From NCBI RefSeq assembly GCF_031845265.1, contig NZ_JAVRBG010000007.1:62001-126000 (forward strand): DNA of 64,000 nt, written 5' to 3'. This stretch comes from Mesonia ostreae. GTDB lineage: Bacteria; Bacteroidota; Bacteroidia; Flavobacteriales; Flavobacteriaceae. This document shows positions 36,199 through 45,022 of this stretch, in pieces (the first letter of the stretch is position 1; each line of letters begins with the position of its first letter). Position numbers and translations under genes: made by a program. A model generated the notes under the pieces. The model was not told the DNA's origin, made no database searches, and saw only the letters and a program-made list of their open reading frames with translations.

Positions 36199-37719
36199 AT
36201 GGCACAAAAAGTAAGAGTACGATTTGCTCCAAGTCCCACAGGACCATTACATATTGGTGGTGTAAGAACTGCACTTTTTAACTATTTATTTGCGAAGAAA
36301 CACGGCGGAGATTTTATCTTACGTATAGAAGATACAGACCAAACTCGTTATGTAGAAGGAGCCGAAGATTATGTAAAAGAATCCCTTGCTTGGTGCAACA
36401 TCCCTTATGATGAAGGACCAGGGAAAGAAAAAGACTGCGGACCTTACCGTCAAAGTGAGCGCAAAGATCTTTATAAAAATTATGCGCAGAAGCTTATTGA
36501 TAGTGGAAATGCATATTATGCTTTTGACTCTGCAGAGGAGTTAGATGCGCATAGGAAAGAGCATGAATCTCAGAGAAAAACCTTTATCTATAACTGGCAT
36601 AATCGCCTAAAATTAAACAATTCTCTTTTGCTTAGCGCGGAAGAAGTGCAACAAAAAATGAATGCTGGAAAGGCTTATGTAGTTCGATTTAAATCTCCTT
36701 CTTCTCAAATTTTGCATATGAGTGATATGATTAGAGGCGGAATTCAAATAGATACCAGTGTCTTGGATGATAAAGTACTTTTTAAAAGCGACGGAATGCC
36801 AACGTATCACTTGGCCAATATTGTAGACGATCATTTAATGGAAATAAGCCACGTAATTCGTGGAGAAGAATGGTTGCCTTCTATGCCATTACACGTATTA
36901 TTATATGAAGCTTTTGGTTGGGAAGCGCCTAAATTTGCTCATTTACCACTTATTCTAAAACCTACAGGAAAAGGTAAATTGAGTAAACGTGACGGCGATA
37001 AGTTAGGCTTTCCAGTGTTTCCTTTACAGTGGAAAGATCCAAAAACTGGAGCTATAGCTTCAGGATATCGCGAGGATGGTTATTTACCCGAAACTTTGGT
37101 GAATATGCTTGCCTTTTTAGGTTGGAACGCCGGAGAAGGTTCAGAAAAAGAAATGTATTCTTTAGACGAATTAATTGAAGCTTTTAGTTTGGAACACGTG
37201 TCTAAATCGGGTTCTAAATTTGATCCTGAAAAAACCAAATGGTTTCAGCATCAATATTTGCAGCTAGAGAATAATTCAGCTTTAGCTAAAGAATATAGTG
37301 AAATTTTAAAAGAAAAAGGCCTTACTCCCCCACAAGAAGATGTTATAGAAGTGGTAGCTACCATCAAAGAAAGAGCCACATTTGTGAGTGATTTTTGGGA
37401 GTTGAGCAGTTTCTATTTTGTAGCGCCCACAAATTTTGACGCCAAAGCCTATAAAAAAGCTTGGAAAGAAGACACTTCTGCCATTATGAGACAGGTAATT
37501 CAGCAATTAGAATCTGTTTCCAATTTTTCTCAAGAAAAGGTTCAAGACGAACTTAAATCTTGGATTACTTCTCAAGAGATAGGTTTTGGAAAAGTGATGC
37601 AACCGCTAAGACTTTCGTTGGTTGGGGCTATGAAAGGACCAGATTTATTTCATATTATATCTTTTATAGGAAAAGAAGAAACCATCAAAAGAATTGAGTT
37701 TGCCATCTCGCAAGCTTAA
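36199..37719 (+). CDS. gltX: glutamate--tRNA ligase
   Basis: 506 residues from the ATG at 36199. An in-frame ATG at 36097 would add 34 residues with no homology and would lie upstream of the predicted promoter. Class I synthetase motifs are FAPSPTGPLHIGGVRTA (HIGH) and GKLSKRDGDK (KMSKS). It charges tRNA-Glu. It is divergent from the DUF4175 gene. Confidence 0.96.
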   Translation: MAQKVRVRFAPSPTGPLHIGGVRTALFNYLFAKKHGGDFILRIEDTDQTRYVEGAEDYVKESLAWCNIPYDEGPGKEKDCGPYRQSERKDLYKNYAQKLIDSGNAYYAFDSAEELDAHRKEHESQRKTFIYNWHNRLKLNNSLLLSAEEVQQKMNAGKAYVVRFKSPSSQILHMSDMIRGGIQIDTSVLDDKVLFKSDGMPTYHLANIVDDHLMEISHVIRGEEWLPSMPLHVLLYEAFGWEAPKFAHLPLILKPTGKGKLSKRDGDKLGFPVFPLQWKDPKTGAIASGYREDGYLPETLVNMLAFLGWNAGEGSEKEMYSLDELIEAFSLEHVSKSGSKFDPEKTKWFQHQYLQLENNSALAKEYSEILKEKGLTPPQEDVIEVVATIKERATFVSDFWELSSFYFVAPTNFDAKAYKKAWKEDTSAIMRQVIQQLESVSNFSQEKVQDELKSWITSQEIGFGKVMQPLRLSLVGAMKGPDLFHIISFIGKEETIKRIEFAISQA

Positions 37720-37772
37720 AGTTTTCACCTACAATATTCCTTTCATTAAACGAGTTCTATTAAAAGTTAACT

Positions 37773-37936
37773 AATACCAAAGTAGTAATGAAATGCCGTA
37801 TTAAACCTCGTTCATTTTTCGTTATATTTTCTTACTCATAGTTTCCGTAGCTAAGGCTATGCAAACTAATCGGAGCGTCATATAACAAAAAAGCAACTTC
37901 GCTTTATTTGCGACATTTCAAAACTAATTTGGTATA
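37773..37936. repeat. miniature inverted-repeat element
   Basis: A 164-base element whose ends are imperfect inverted repeats: AATACCAAAGTAGTAATGAAATG on the left pairs with CATTTCAAAACTAATTTGGTATA on the right. Inside is a second nested inverted pair, TTTTTCGTTATAT and ATATAACAAAAAA, and a small CATAG...CTATG hairpin. It has no ORF. Its ends resemble those of the element at 25557-25630. The rest of the 491-base gap (37720-38210) is AT-rich with nothing I recognise, apart from the presumed promoter of the SPFH gene. Confidence 0.7.
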
Positions 37937-38210
37937 AAACATCTCGTTATGAAAGGAATTTTTTTTGTGTTCTAGTCTTTTATCAACGAGCCAAACGATT
38001 AATTAGTTGACACTATTTTAAAATTGGTACAAGCATAAATACTTATTGATAGATCTTTAAAATAATAGTTATTTTCTTCCTTTTATTACAAATTAAGAAA
38101 TTCACTTCGGAATAGTATTTCAAAAAACTATAAAATTAGTTTATAAATGGGATAGTTAAAAAATTAACAATTATCTTTAGAGCATAATTCATTTTAATTT
38201 CAACAAATTT

Positions 38211-39200
38211 ATGGCACCATTTTTATTAGGTATTGTGATTTTCCTTGGCTTAATCATCATTCTTACAGGGATATTTACAGTCAAGCAACAAACAGCTGCT
38301 GTGGTAGAACGCTTTGGGAAATTCTTAAGCATCAGGCATTCGGGTTTACAGTTTAAGATTCCGATTTTTGATAAGATTGCGGGAAGAATCAACTTAAAAA
38401 TTCAGCAATTAGATGTAATTGTAGAAACGAAAACGAAGGATGATGTATTTGTTCATTTAAAGATTTCGGTACAATTTCAGGTGATTAAAGATAAAGTTTA
38501 TGATGCATTTTATAAGCTAGAAAATCCGCAGAATCAGATTACATCTTATGTATTTGATGTAGTACGTGCAGAAGTGCCTAAAATGAAGCTAGACGACGTT
38601 TTTGAACGTAAAGATGATATTGCAATCGCCGTTAAAGAAGAACTAAACGATGCGATGAGTGATTATGGGTATGACATTATTAAGACTTTGGTGACTGATA
38701 TTGATCCCGATGTAAAGGTAAAAGAAGCGATGAACCGTATTAATGCTTCTGAAAGAGAAAAAGTAGCTGCAGAATATGAAGCCGAAGCAGACCGAATTAA
38801 AATTGTAGCCAAAGCTAGAGCTGAAGCAGAAAGCAAGCGTTTACAAGGACAAGGTATTGCAGACCAGCGTAGAGAAATTGCACGTGGTTTGGAAGAATCT
38901 GTAGATGTACTTAACAATGTTGGTATTAACTCACAAGAGGCATCGGCATTGATTGTCGTTACGCAGCATTACGATACTTTACAGTCTATTGGTAGCGAAA
39001 CGGATACTAACTTAATTTTACTCCCTAATTCTCCACAAGCTGGAAGCGATATGCTTAATAATATGATTGCCTCCTTTTCTGCATCCAATCAAATTGGAGA
39101 AAAGATGAAAGAGCGTAATAAAGCGAAAGGAATAGTAAATAAGAAAGATAAAAATTATAGAAAACCCTCAGAGGAAAATCCAGACCATCTAGAATTTTAA
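38211..39200 (+). CDS. SPFH/band-7 (stomatin-like, QmcA-type) membrane protein
   Basis: 329 residues. One N-terminal transmembrane helix (about 4-24) is followed by an SPFH domain (VKQQTAAVVERFGKF, HSGLQFKIPIFDKI, QQLDVIVETKTKDDVFV) and a long alanine/glutamate coiled coil (~185-240) containing AEADRIKIVAKARAEAES. A short C-terminal tail follows. Members form membrane microdomain scaffolds and often partner with FtsH-type proteases or NfeD. No NfeD gene is adjacent. It is monocistronic, closed by a hairpin terminator. Confidence 0.92.
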   Translation: MAPFLLGIVIFLGLIIILTGIFTVKQQTAAVVERFGKFLSIRHSGLQFKIPIFDKIAGRINLKIQQLDVIVETKTKDDVFVHLKISVQFQVIKDKVYDAFYKLENPQNQITSYVFDVVRAEVPKMKLDDVFERKDDIAIAVKEELNDAMSDYGYDIIKTLVTDIDPDVKVKEAMNRINASEREKVAAEYEAEADRIKIVAKARAEAESKRLQGQGIADQRREIARGLEESVDVLNNVGINSQEASALIVVTQHYDTLQSIGSETDTNLILLPNSPQAGSDMLNNMIASFSASNQIGEKMKERNKAKGIVNKKDKNYRKPSEENPDHLEF

Positions 39201-39203
39201 ATC

Positions 39204-39240
39204 AAAAAAAAATCCTGAGTTTGTCACTCAGGATTTTTTT
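39204..39240. terminator. bidirectional terminator after the SPFH gene
   Basis: Stem AATCCTGAGT / ACTCAGGATT with a 5-base loop, an A-run before and a T-run after. It is shared by the convergent SPFH (+) gene and the small gene at 39239 (-). Confidence 0.93.
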
Positions 39241-39469
39241 ATCTTTTCAATACATTGGGTTTACTAGAGCCTAAAATTTTACCTACTGCTTTCAAAATAA
39301 AAGCTTTCTTAGCAATAGAACTTACAATCCCGCTAACGATAGATATTGGAGATAAATCTTCTTTAATATCCTCCACGTTAATCTTCATTTTCTCTTTGTT
39401 AATCTCCGTTTGAAGTTTTAAAATCTTCAAATCGTGATCTACTTCTTCGTAAGAGTTGTAAATTTTCAT
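39239..39469 (-). CDS. small hypothetical protein (possibly DUF6327)
   Basis: 76 residues, charged N-terminal helix (YEEVDHDLKILKLQTEINKE) and a more hydrophobic, glycine-containing C-terminal half. It resembles a small flavobacterial family that I remember as DUF6327, with low certainty. It is the third gene of a tight operon after the YtxH and holin-like genes (3 bases from the latter), which suggests a shared envelope-stress role. Confidence 0.6.
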   Translation of the reverse strand: MKIYNSYEEVDHDLKILKLQTEINKEKMKINVEDIKEDLSPISIVSGIVSSIAKKAFILKAVGKILGSSKPNVLKR

Positions 39470-39472
39470 ATT

Positions 39473-39868
39473 CTAGTTTTTGTAAGATTCATCCTTTTTT
39501 ACCACAATTTCATTCTCATGATCATTAAAAGCAGATTTGGACATTTTTCTCAAAAGTAATTTGCTAAAAAATGCTTTTCCAAAAATTAGCATCAATAAAA
39601 ATAATAAAAAATAAACACCACTTATAATAAAGAAACCATAACTAAGACTGCCTAAGCTCTTTCCTATTAATATAGAAAAACCAACAGAGATGAAAGCTAA
39701 GAATAATATAAAAATCGCTCCTAGTATTAAAACGCTAGCAACGGAAGCTGATATCTTCGTTGTCTTTTTAAATATATCTAACTTATAATAATCAATAGTA
39801 CTACTTACGTACTCTTGAAAATTTTCATTAAGCTCATCAATATGGTTGGTTAGGTTGTTTAGAGACAT
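39473..39868 (-). CDS. phage-holin-family (DUF1469-like) membrane protein
   Basis: 131 residues with two transmembrane segments (about 38-65 and 72-98) and hydrophilic ends. This is the pattern of the putative holin superfamily III (Actinobacterial holin / DUF1469), common in chromosomes next to YtxH genes and not of phage origin here. It lies between the YtxH gene (9 bases) and the small gene downstream (3 bases). Function unknown. Confidence 0.72.
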   Translation of the reverse strand: MSLNNLTNHIDELNENFQEYVSSTIDYYKLDIFKKTTKISASVASVLILGAIFILFLAFISVGFSILIGKSLGSLSYGFFIISGVYFLLFLLMLIFGKAFFSKLLLRKMSKSAFNDHENEIVVKKDESYKN

Positions 39869-39877
39869 AGGGTTTAT

Positions 39878-40252
39878 TTAGCTAAGTGCATTTTTCGTCT
39901 TAGATTTCATTTCATCTACCTTACTTTCTGCATGAAATTTGGCATTTTTTGCTCTTAATTCTTCTAATTTCCCTTCCATCGCAGAAAGAATATCATCTGC
40001 CTTATAGCTTGCAGAAGATAAAGTCTCTTCTAATTTAGATTCAAAATTATACTTTGCGCTTTTTGCAGATTCACTCAAATGTTTACTTGTTTCATTCACT
40101 TGCCTGTCTAATCTGTTCTTTGCTTTTTTAGCTTCTTTGCTAAGTTTCTTCCTTGTATCTTCTCCCTTTTCTGGAGCATATAAAAGTCCTACTCCTGCGC
40201 CAATTGCTGCACCTGTAATTAAGGCTAAAAGCGTGTTTCCTGTATTTGCCAT
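39878..40252 (-). CDS. YtxH domain-containing protein
   Basis: 124 residues. The N-terminal glycine-rich helix (LALITGAAIGAGVGLLYAPEKG) followed by EDTRKKLSKEAKKAK is the YtxH signature. The rest is a long charged helix or coiled coil. Family members are general-stress membrane-associated proteins in Firmicutes and are common in Bacteroidota. First gene of the three-gene operon. Confidence 0.88.
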   Translation of the reverse strand: MANTGNTLLALITGAAIGAGVGLLYAPEKGEDTRKKLSKEAKKAKNRLDRQVNETSKHLSESAKSAKYNFESKLEETLSSASYKADDILSAMEGKLEELRAKNAKFHAESKVDEMKSKTKNALS

Positions 40253-40359
40253 TTTTGTAATTATTGGTTAATATTAGTAATTTATCAAATATATGTAAGT
40301 AAAATACTTTTAGCTGTTAATAACCGGTTAATATACGAACTTAGAATCCTAAAATATTC

Positions 40360-42039
40360 TTAATTAGATTTTTTCGACCAAGAATCACGTAATCCAACCG
40401 TTCTGTTAAAAACTGGCTTTTCAACACTCGTAGATCGATCTGCACAAAAATAACCTATACGCTGAAATTGAAAATGTTCTAATTCTTTCGCATTTTTTAA
40501 ACTAGGCTCTACAAAACCTACTATAGTTTGTAAAGAATCTGGATTAATAAAATCTATAAAATCTTTTTCTTTATCGGCATCTGGTGATTCTACCGTAAAT
40601 AAACGATCGTATAATCTCACCTCTGCTTTTATGGCGTGCGCAATAGAAACCCAATGCAAGGTTCCTTTTACTTTACGCTTAGATTCTTCTGTATCGCTGC
40701 CACTTTTACTTTTAGGATCGTAGGTACAATGAACCTCTACAATATTTCCATCATCATCTTTTACAACAGATTCTCCTTTAATGATATACGCATTTTTTAA
40801 ACGTACTTCTTTCCCTAAGGTTAATCTAAAAAATTTACGATTAGCTTCTTCTTTAAAATCGGCCTGCTCAATATAAATTTCTTTAGAGAAAGGAACTTCT
40901 CTACTTCCTGCCGCTTCATCTTCTGGATTATTTTCTGCTTCCAGCCATTCTTCTGCTCCTTCTTCATAATTGGTAATTACTACTTTTAAAGGATCTAAAA
41001 CTGCCATCACTCGGCTAGCGGTTTTATTCAAATCTTCACGCGCACAAAATTCTAAATGCGACATATCAATAACGTTTTCTCTTTTTCCCACACCAATCGT
41101 ATCGGCGAATTTTTTGATAGAATTTGGGGTATAGCCTCTTCGGCGCAAGCCAGAAATGGTAGGCATCCTTGGATCATCCCAAGATTCTACCACCTTTTTT
41201 TCTACCAATTGAGCCAATTTACGTTTGCTCACCACAGTATGACTCAAATTACGACGTGCAAACTCTCGTTGTTTGGGTTGTAGTTGTTTTGGCTCACTTA
41301 CTTTTTCTAAAAACCAATTGTATAATTCTCTATGCGGTAAAAATTCTAAGGTACAAAACGAGTGAGAAACGCTTTCTATAAAATCACTTTCCCCGTGTGC
41401 CCAATCGTACATTGGGTAGATTTTCCAATCTTCGTTTGTTCTATGATGCGCTTTATGCAACGTTCTATACATCACAGGATCTCGCATTAGCATATTACTA
41501 GAAGCCATATCTATTTTTGCTCTCAACACATGCGCTCCTTCTGCCGTTTCTCCATTTTTCATAGCTGCAAAGAGACTTAAATTCTCTTCTACAGAACGGT
41601 CTCTATACGGACTCGCACTTCCTGGCTGCGTTGGAGTTCCTTTTTGTTCGGCTATTTTTTCTGAAGCCTGACTGTCTACATAGGCATCTCCATTTTTAAT
41701 CATTTCTACCGCCCAATCATACAGCTGCTGAAAATAATCTGAAGCATAACATTCTTTCTCCCACGTAAAACCTAGCCATTCCACATCGCGCTTAATCGCA
41801 TCTACAAATTCTTGCTCTTCTTTAATGGGGTTCGTATCATCAAATCGTAAATTAACGGGCGCATTATAACGCAATCCTAATCCAAAATTTAGATTGATAG
41901 ACGAAGCATGGCCTATATGTAAATAGCCATTAGGTTCTGGAGGAAAACGAAATTTAAGTTCCTCTCTTCCATACCCATTTTGAAGATCTTCTTCAATAAT
42001 TTGCTCTATAAAATTCAGTGGTTTTTTTTCTTCTGTCAT
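40360..42039 (-). CDS. glnS: glutamine--tRNA ligase
   Basis: 559 residues. Class I synthetase with FPPEPNGYLHIGHASS (HIGH motif) and VVSKRKLAQLV (KMSKS-type), plus NLRFDDTNP and a C-terminal anticodon-binding beta-barrel region. It charges tRNA-Gln. The window therefore holds both gltX and glnS, and glutaminylation would not need the amidotransferase route. Confidence 0.97.
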   Translation of the reverse strand: MTEEKKPLNFIEQIIEEDLQNGYGREELKFRFPPEPNGYLHIGHASSINLNFGLGLRYNAPVNLRFDDTNPIKEEQEFVDAIKRDVEWLGFTWEKECYASDYFQQLYDWAVEMIKNGDAYVDSQASEKIAEQKGTPTQPGSASPYRDRSVEENLSLFAAMKNGETAEGAHVLRAKIDMASSNMLMRDPVMYRTLHKAHHRTNEDWKIYPMYDWAHGESDFIESVSHSFCTLEFLPHRELYNWFLEKVSEPKQLQPKQREFARRNLSHTVVSKRKLAQLVEKKVVESWDDPRMPTISGLRRRGYTPNSIKKFADTIGVGKRENVIDMSHLEFCAREDLNKTASRVMAVLDPLKVVITNYEEGAEEWLEAENNPEDEAAGSREVPFSKEIYIEQADFKEEANRKFFRLTLGKEVRLKNAYIIKGESVVKDDDGNIVEVHCTYDPKSKSGSDTEESKRKVKGTLHWVSIAHAIKAEVRLYDRLFTVESPDADKEKDFIDFINPDSLQTIVGFVEPSLKNAKELEHFQFQRIGYFCADRSTSVEKPVFNRTVGLRDSWSKKSN

Positions 42040-42136
42040 AACATATATTCAATAGGTACAAAGTTATTTAAAAAATTTGCTCTTTTGAGACTTTATAAAT
42101 TAAATATGAATTGTAATTTTAGTAAAATAAAAGTCT

Positions 42137-42854
42137 ATGAATGATATTCTCAAAATTATTCTTTTCTCGGGAATTTCTGGAATTACCATTTTTCTTGGCG
42201 GAATATTAGCAAAAATTTATTTAGCCAAATTTAAAAATTATAGGTATAAAGTAGAAATTAATCATTTTATTACCGCCTTTGGAGGCGGAATCATAGTTTC
42301 TGCATTAGCTTTAGTATTAATTCCTAAAGGTTTAGAAAATCTATCTGTATTGCCTACCAGTCTTTTATTTTTATTGGGTCCATTAGTTTTTTTTTCTAGA
42401 CCGTTATTTAGCTCAAAAAGGCGGAAAAATGAGTCCGCTGTTAGCGATGTTAATGGATTTTGTTCCTGAAGCAATTGCACTAGGAGCTATATTTGCTACC
42501 GATACTCAAACTGGAACACTCTTAGCTATTTTTATAGGAATACAAAATTTACCAGAATCTTTTAATTCTTATCAAGACCTTACGGAAAGTGGTTTTAAAA
42601 GTCAAAAGGCCTTAATAATTCTATTTCTTTTAAGTTTCTCTGGAATTGTGGGCGCTCTTATTGGATATTTTTTCTTACAAAATCAACCCGAAATCACTTC
42701 TGGATTGATGTTGTTCGCCAGCGGCGGAATTCTTTATCTTATTTTTGAAGATATTGCACCTTCAGTTAAAATGGAAAAACAGTGGTTGCCTGCTTTTGGT
42801 GCAAATATTGGCTTTCTAATAGGAATTATAGGCGAAAAACTAATAGGTGGTTAA
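42137..42854 (+). pseudogene. ZIP-family metal transporter, interrupted by a one-base frameshift in a T9 tract
   Basis: Two overlapping frames together read as one ZIP-type transporter of about 239 residues. The first frame (42137-42469) gives three helices to GPLVFF, then goes off into SRPLFSSKRR. The second frame, read from the T-tract at 42387-42395, gives LDRYLAQKGGKMSPLLAM, then MDFVPEAIALGA with the metal-site HxxPE-like helix, and ends at 42854. Removing one T from the run of nine restores a continuous protein. It may be a real inactivation, a phase-variable tract, transcriptional slippage, or a sequencing error. It is followed 37 bases later by folB. Confidence 0.82.
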
Positions 42855-42891
42855 AAAGAATTATCTTTGTTTTTTACAATAGCTATATACC

Positions 42892-43248
42892 ATGGGAAAA
42901 ATAAAACTACATAACATTCGCGTATTTACCAACCACGGTTGTTTGGAGGAAGAAGGTAAAATTGGTAGCGAATACAGCGTAGATTTAACGGTAAAAGCTA
43001 ATTTAAGTCCTTCTGCAGAAAGTGATGAACTTAAAGATACCGTAGATTATGTGCATCTTAACCAAGTGGTGAAAGAGGAAATGGCCATACGCTCAAAACT
43101 TTTAGAACATGTAGCAGAACGTATTTTAAAAAGAATTTTTAAAGAGGACGGTATAGTGAGTTTTGCCGAAGTTGAAGTCTCTAAAATCAATCCGCCTTTG
43201 GGAGGCGATGTAGAAAAAGTAACAATTATTTTATCTAAAGAAAGATAA
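42892..43248 (+). CDS. folB: dihydroneopterin aldolase
   Basis: 118 residues, normal for FolB. Begins KIKLHNIRVFTNHGCLEEEG, with conserved DTVDYVHLNQVV and the C-terminal VSKINPPLGGDVEKV. Cleaves 7,8-dihydroneopterin to 6-hydroxymethyl-dihydropterin in folate synthesis. Directly upstream of tRNA-Cys. Confidence 0.94.
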   Translation: MGKIKLHNIRVFTNHGCLEEEGKIGSEYSVDLTVKANLSPSAESDELKDTVDYVHLNQVVKEEMAIRSKLLEHVAERILKRIFKEDGIVSFAEVEVSKINPPLGGDVEKVTIILSKER

Positions 43249-43273
43249 TTTGTTTCTTTTTCATAAAAATTGC

Positions 43274-43281
43274 TACCTTTG
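43274..43281 (+). promoter_or_regulatory. tRNA-Cys promoter
   Basis: TACCTTTG fits the TAnnTTTG -7 box, and TTG at 43250-43252 lies 21 bases upstream as the -33 element. The tRNA begins 18 bases after the box. Confidence 0.65.
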
Positions 43282-43299
43282 CAGTCCTTGTAAATATAA

Positions 43300-43370
43300 G
43301 GTGTCGTGGCCGAGTGGCTAGGCAGTGGTCTGCAACACCATCTACAGCGGTTCGAATCCGCTCGACACCT
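43300..43370 (+). tRNA. tRNA-Cys (anticodon GCA)
   Basis: 71 bases fold as a cloverleaf. Acceptor arms are GGTGTCG and CGACACC with T as discriminator. The D-arm is GCCGAGTGGCTAGGC. The anticodon loop CTGCAAC has GCA at 43332-43334. The T-arm is GCGG-TTCGAAT-CCGC. CCA is not encoded, and a terminator follows directly. Confidence 0.96.
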
Positions 43371-43371
43371 C

Positions 43372-43407
43372 AAAAAAAAAGCTCTTGAAATTTCAAGAGC
43401 TTTTTTG
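43372..43407. terminator. bidirectional terminator between tRNA-Cys and the LysE-type gene
   Basis: Stem GCTCTTGAAA / TTTCAAGAGC with an A-run before and a T-run after. The arms are directly adjacent, so the central bases form the loop. It serves tRNA-Cys (+) and the LysE-type gene (-). Confidence 0.93.
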
Positions 43408-43426
43408 TTCAAAATACGTTTCATCT

Positions 43427-44116
43427 TTATTCCGTTTTTTCTGGTATAATATTCTCCATCTTATTCTCTAATTGTTCTAATTCTGATGGAAACAAACCTC
43501 TACTTATTAATATAAGACCAAAGACAATGATAAGAATACTTATGCCTTTTTTAAAAAGATAAATTCGTTTAGGGGTAAGTTTATGATTAAGCTTTTTAGC
43601 CAATAAGATCTTTAAAAGATCTATAACAAAATACGTTATCAAAACGGTACTAAAGAAAATTAGGAGTCGGTCTGGATTCATTTTTAACTGCGGACCAAAA
43701 ACAATTATTAATCCCAGCCAAAATCCCAATACACCAATATTCACAAAGTTGAGCAAAAAACCTTTCACCATAAGACCAAAAACATCGCTTTTCTTAAGTT
43801 TTCTTACTTCTACAACTTCCTTTTTTTTAAGAGATTTTTTTTCCTTAACGTAGGTTATGGTACCATAGGTAGCTAAGATTGCACCACCAAAAATAAATAA
43901 TGCAGGATCATCTTTAATACTGGTTAACAATTTGTTAGTGCTAAAATAAGCGATAGAAAGAAAAACAATATCAGCTATAATAACACCAAAATCAAAACAC
44001 AAAGCCGCTCTAAATCCTTTGATAGCGGCAGTTTCTAATAAAACAAAAAATACAGGACCCAGAAGAAATGCTAAAAAAATTCCTAGAGGAATAGCTGCAA
44101 ATATATCTTGAAGCAT
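43427..44116 (-). CDS. LysE/RhtB-family transporter
   Basis: 229 residues with about six transmembrane helices. The N-terminal PLGIFLAFLLGPVFFVLLET and KGFRAALCFDFGVIIADIVF segments match LysE-family amino-acid exporters (GPxFF..., G...D). A basic cytoplasmic loop (KEKKSLKKKE) splits the helices three and three. Substrate unknown. Confidence 0.85.
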   Translation of the reverse strand: MLQDIFAAIPLGIFLAFLLGPVFFVLLETAAIKGFRAALCFDFGVIIADIVFLSIAYFSTNKLLTSIKDDPALFIFGGAILATYGTITYVKEKKSLKKKEVVEVRKLKKSDVFGLMVKGFLLNFVNIGVLGFWLGLIIVFGPQLKMNPDRLLIFFSTVLITYFVIDLLKILLAKKLNHKLTPKRIYLFKKGISILIIVFGLILISRGLFPSELEQLENKMENIIPEKTE

Positions 44117-44157
44117 AAATGGTTTGTTCTATTTACAAAGATAGTAATTACAAACGA

Positions 44158-44829
44158 TTAAGAACGCTTCCTAATTTTTCCTCCTAAACTGGTTTTCTTA
44201 TCCAATTTTTTTGGATCACCGTAAACATCTATACTTCCGCCAGCAGTGACTTTGGCTTTGCAATAATCGCTCACAAAAATTTCTGCGTAACCACCAGCTT
44301 TCAAATTGGCCTCTGTGTTTTTGGAGTGCATTTCTTTACCTTCATATCCTCCACCGGTTCTTATCTCTACCAATTGCGAATCTACAGATCCTTCTGTCTC
44401 AATGCTGCCGCCAGTAACGGCTTTAATATCTAATTCTTTAAGATTGGCTACTGCATAAATTCTACCGCCTTCTTGAGCTCTTAAAATCAGTTTTTCACCT
44501 TTAAATTCTTTTAACTCGGCAAAAGAAGCTTCATTTACATCTACCGTATGTATGTCTTTGTAATATACTTTTACCTGCGTATTATTCTCGCTCCAAATAT
44601 TGCTTAAAGAAAGTTTTATGTGCAATGTATTTCCTTTTACTTGGGCGGTGATTTCATCTTTATCAAACCCGCTAGCGATAATTTTATTTTCTGAAGACGG
44701 AATTAACACCGCTTCTATTTTATCAAAAATCTTTACTTCTTTAAAATCTTTTTCAATTTTTATTTCTTCTTGTGCTTTTACGCTAAATGCGGAAATTGCT
44801 ACAACTACTAATAAAATTATTTTTTTCAT
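44158..44829 (-). CDS. head-GIN domain (DUF2807) secreted protein
   Basis: 223 residues with a signal peptide ending near VKAQE. The remainder is repetitive beta strands with G/E/K turns (VTGGSIETEGSVDS, KVTAGGSIDVYGDPK). This is the putative auto-transporter adhesin 'head GIN' beta-helix fold common in Bacteroidota. Probably periplasmic or surface-exposed; no enzyme motif. It is monocistronic, and the 193-base gap to rnr shows nothing I can identify. Confidence 0.83.
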   Translation of the reverse strand: MKKIILLVVVAISAFSVKAQEEIKIEKDFKEVKIFDKIEAVLIPSSENKIIASGFDKDEITAQVKGNTLHIKLSLSNIWSENNTQVKVYYKDIHTVDVNEASFAELKEFKGEKLILRAQEGGRIYAVANLKELDIKAVTGGSIETEGSVDSQLVEIRTGGGYEGKEMHSKNTEANLKAGGYAEIFVSDYCKAKVTAGGSIDVYGDPKKLDKKTSLGGKIRKRS

Positions 44830-45022
44830 GAGTTTATTTTTTTTGCGTTAGGGATAGCAACGGCAACCTTTTTTTGTATTTGGATACGTAGAAAATTAAA
44901 CAAATGAGCAGAAGCTGTTTCAATTTAACTTCTATGCTTCAATCTACTTTACAAAAAAAGTTATAGTGTATAGCCCGCAGCTTTGGTAAAAGCTGAACGC
45001 CCAAATGATACTAGTTAAAGCT

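Noticed and set aside
37195..37200. CACGTG in gltX as a parS-like site
   Set aside because: Flanking bases are not palindromic and the segment is ordinary coding sequence.
39473..39868. Holin-like gene as a sign of prophage
   Set aside because: No other phage gene is nearby, and this family is common in bacterial chromosomes next to YtxH genes.
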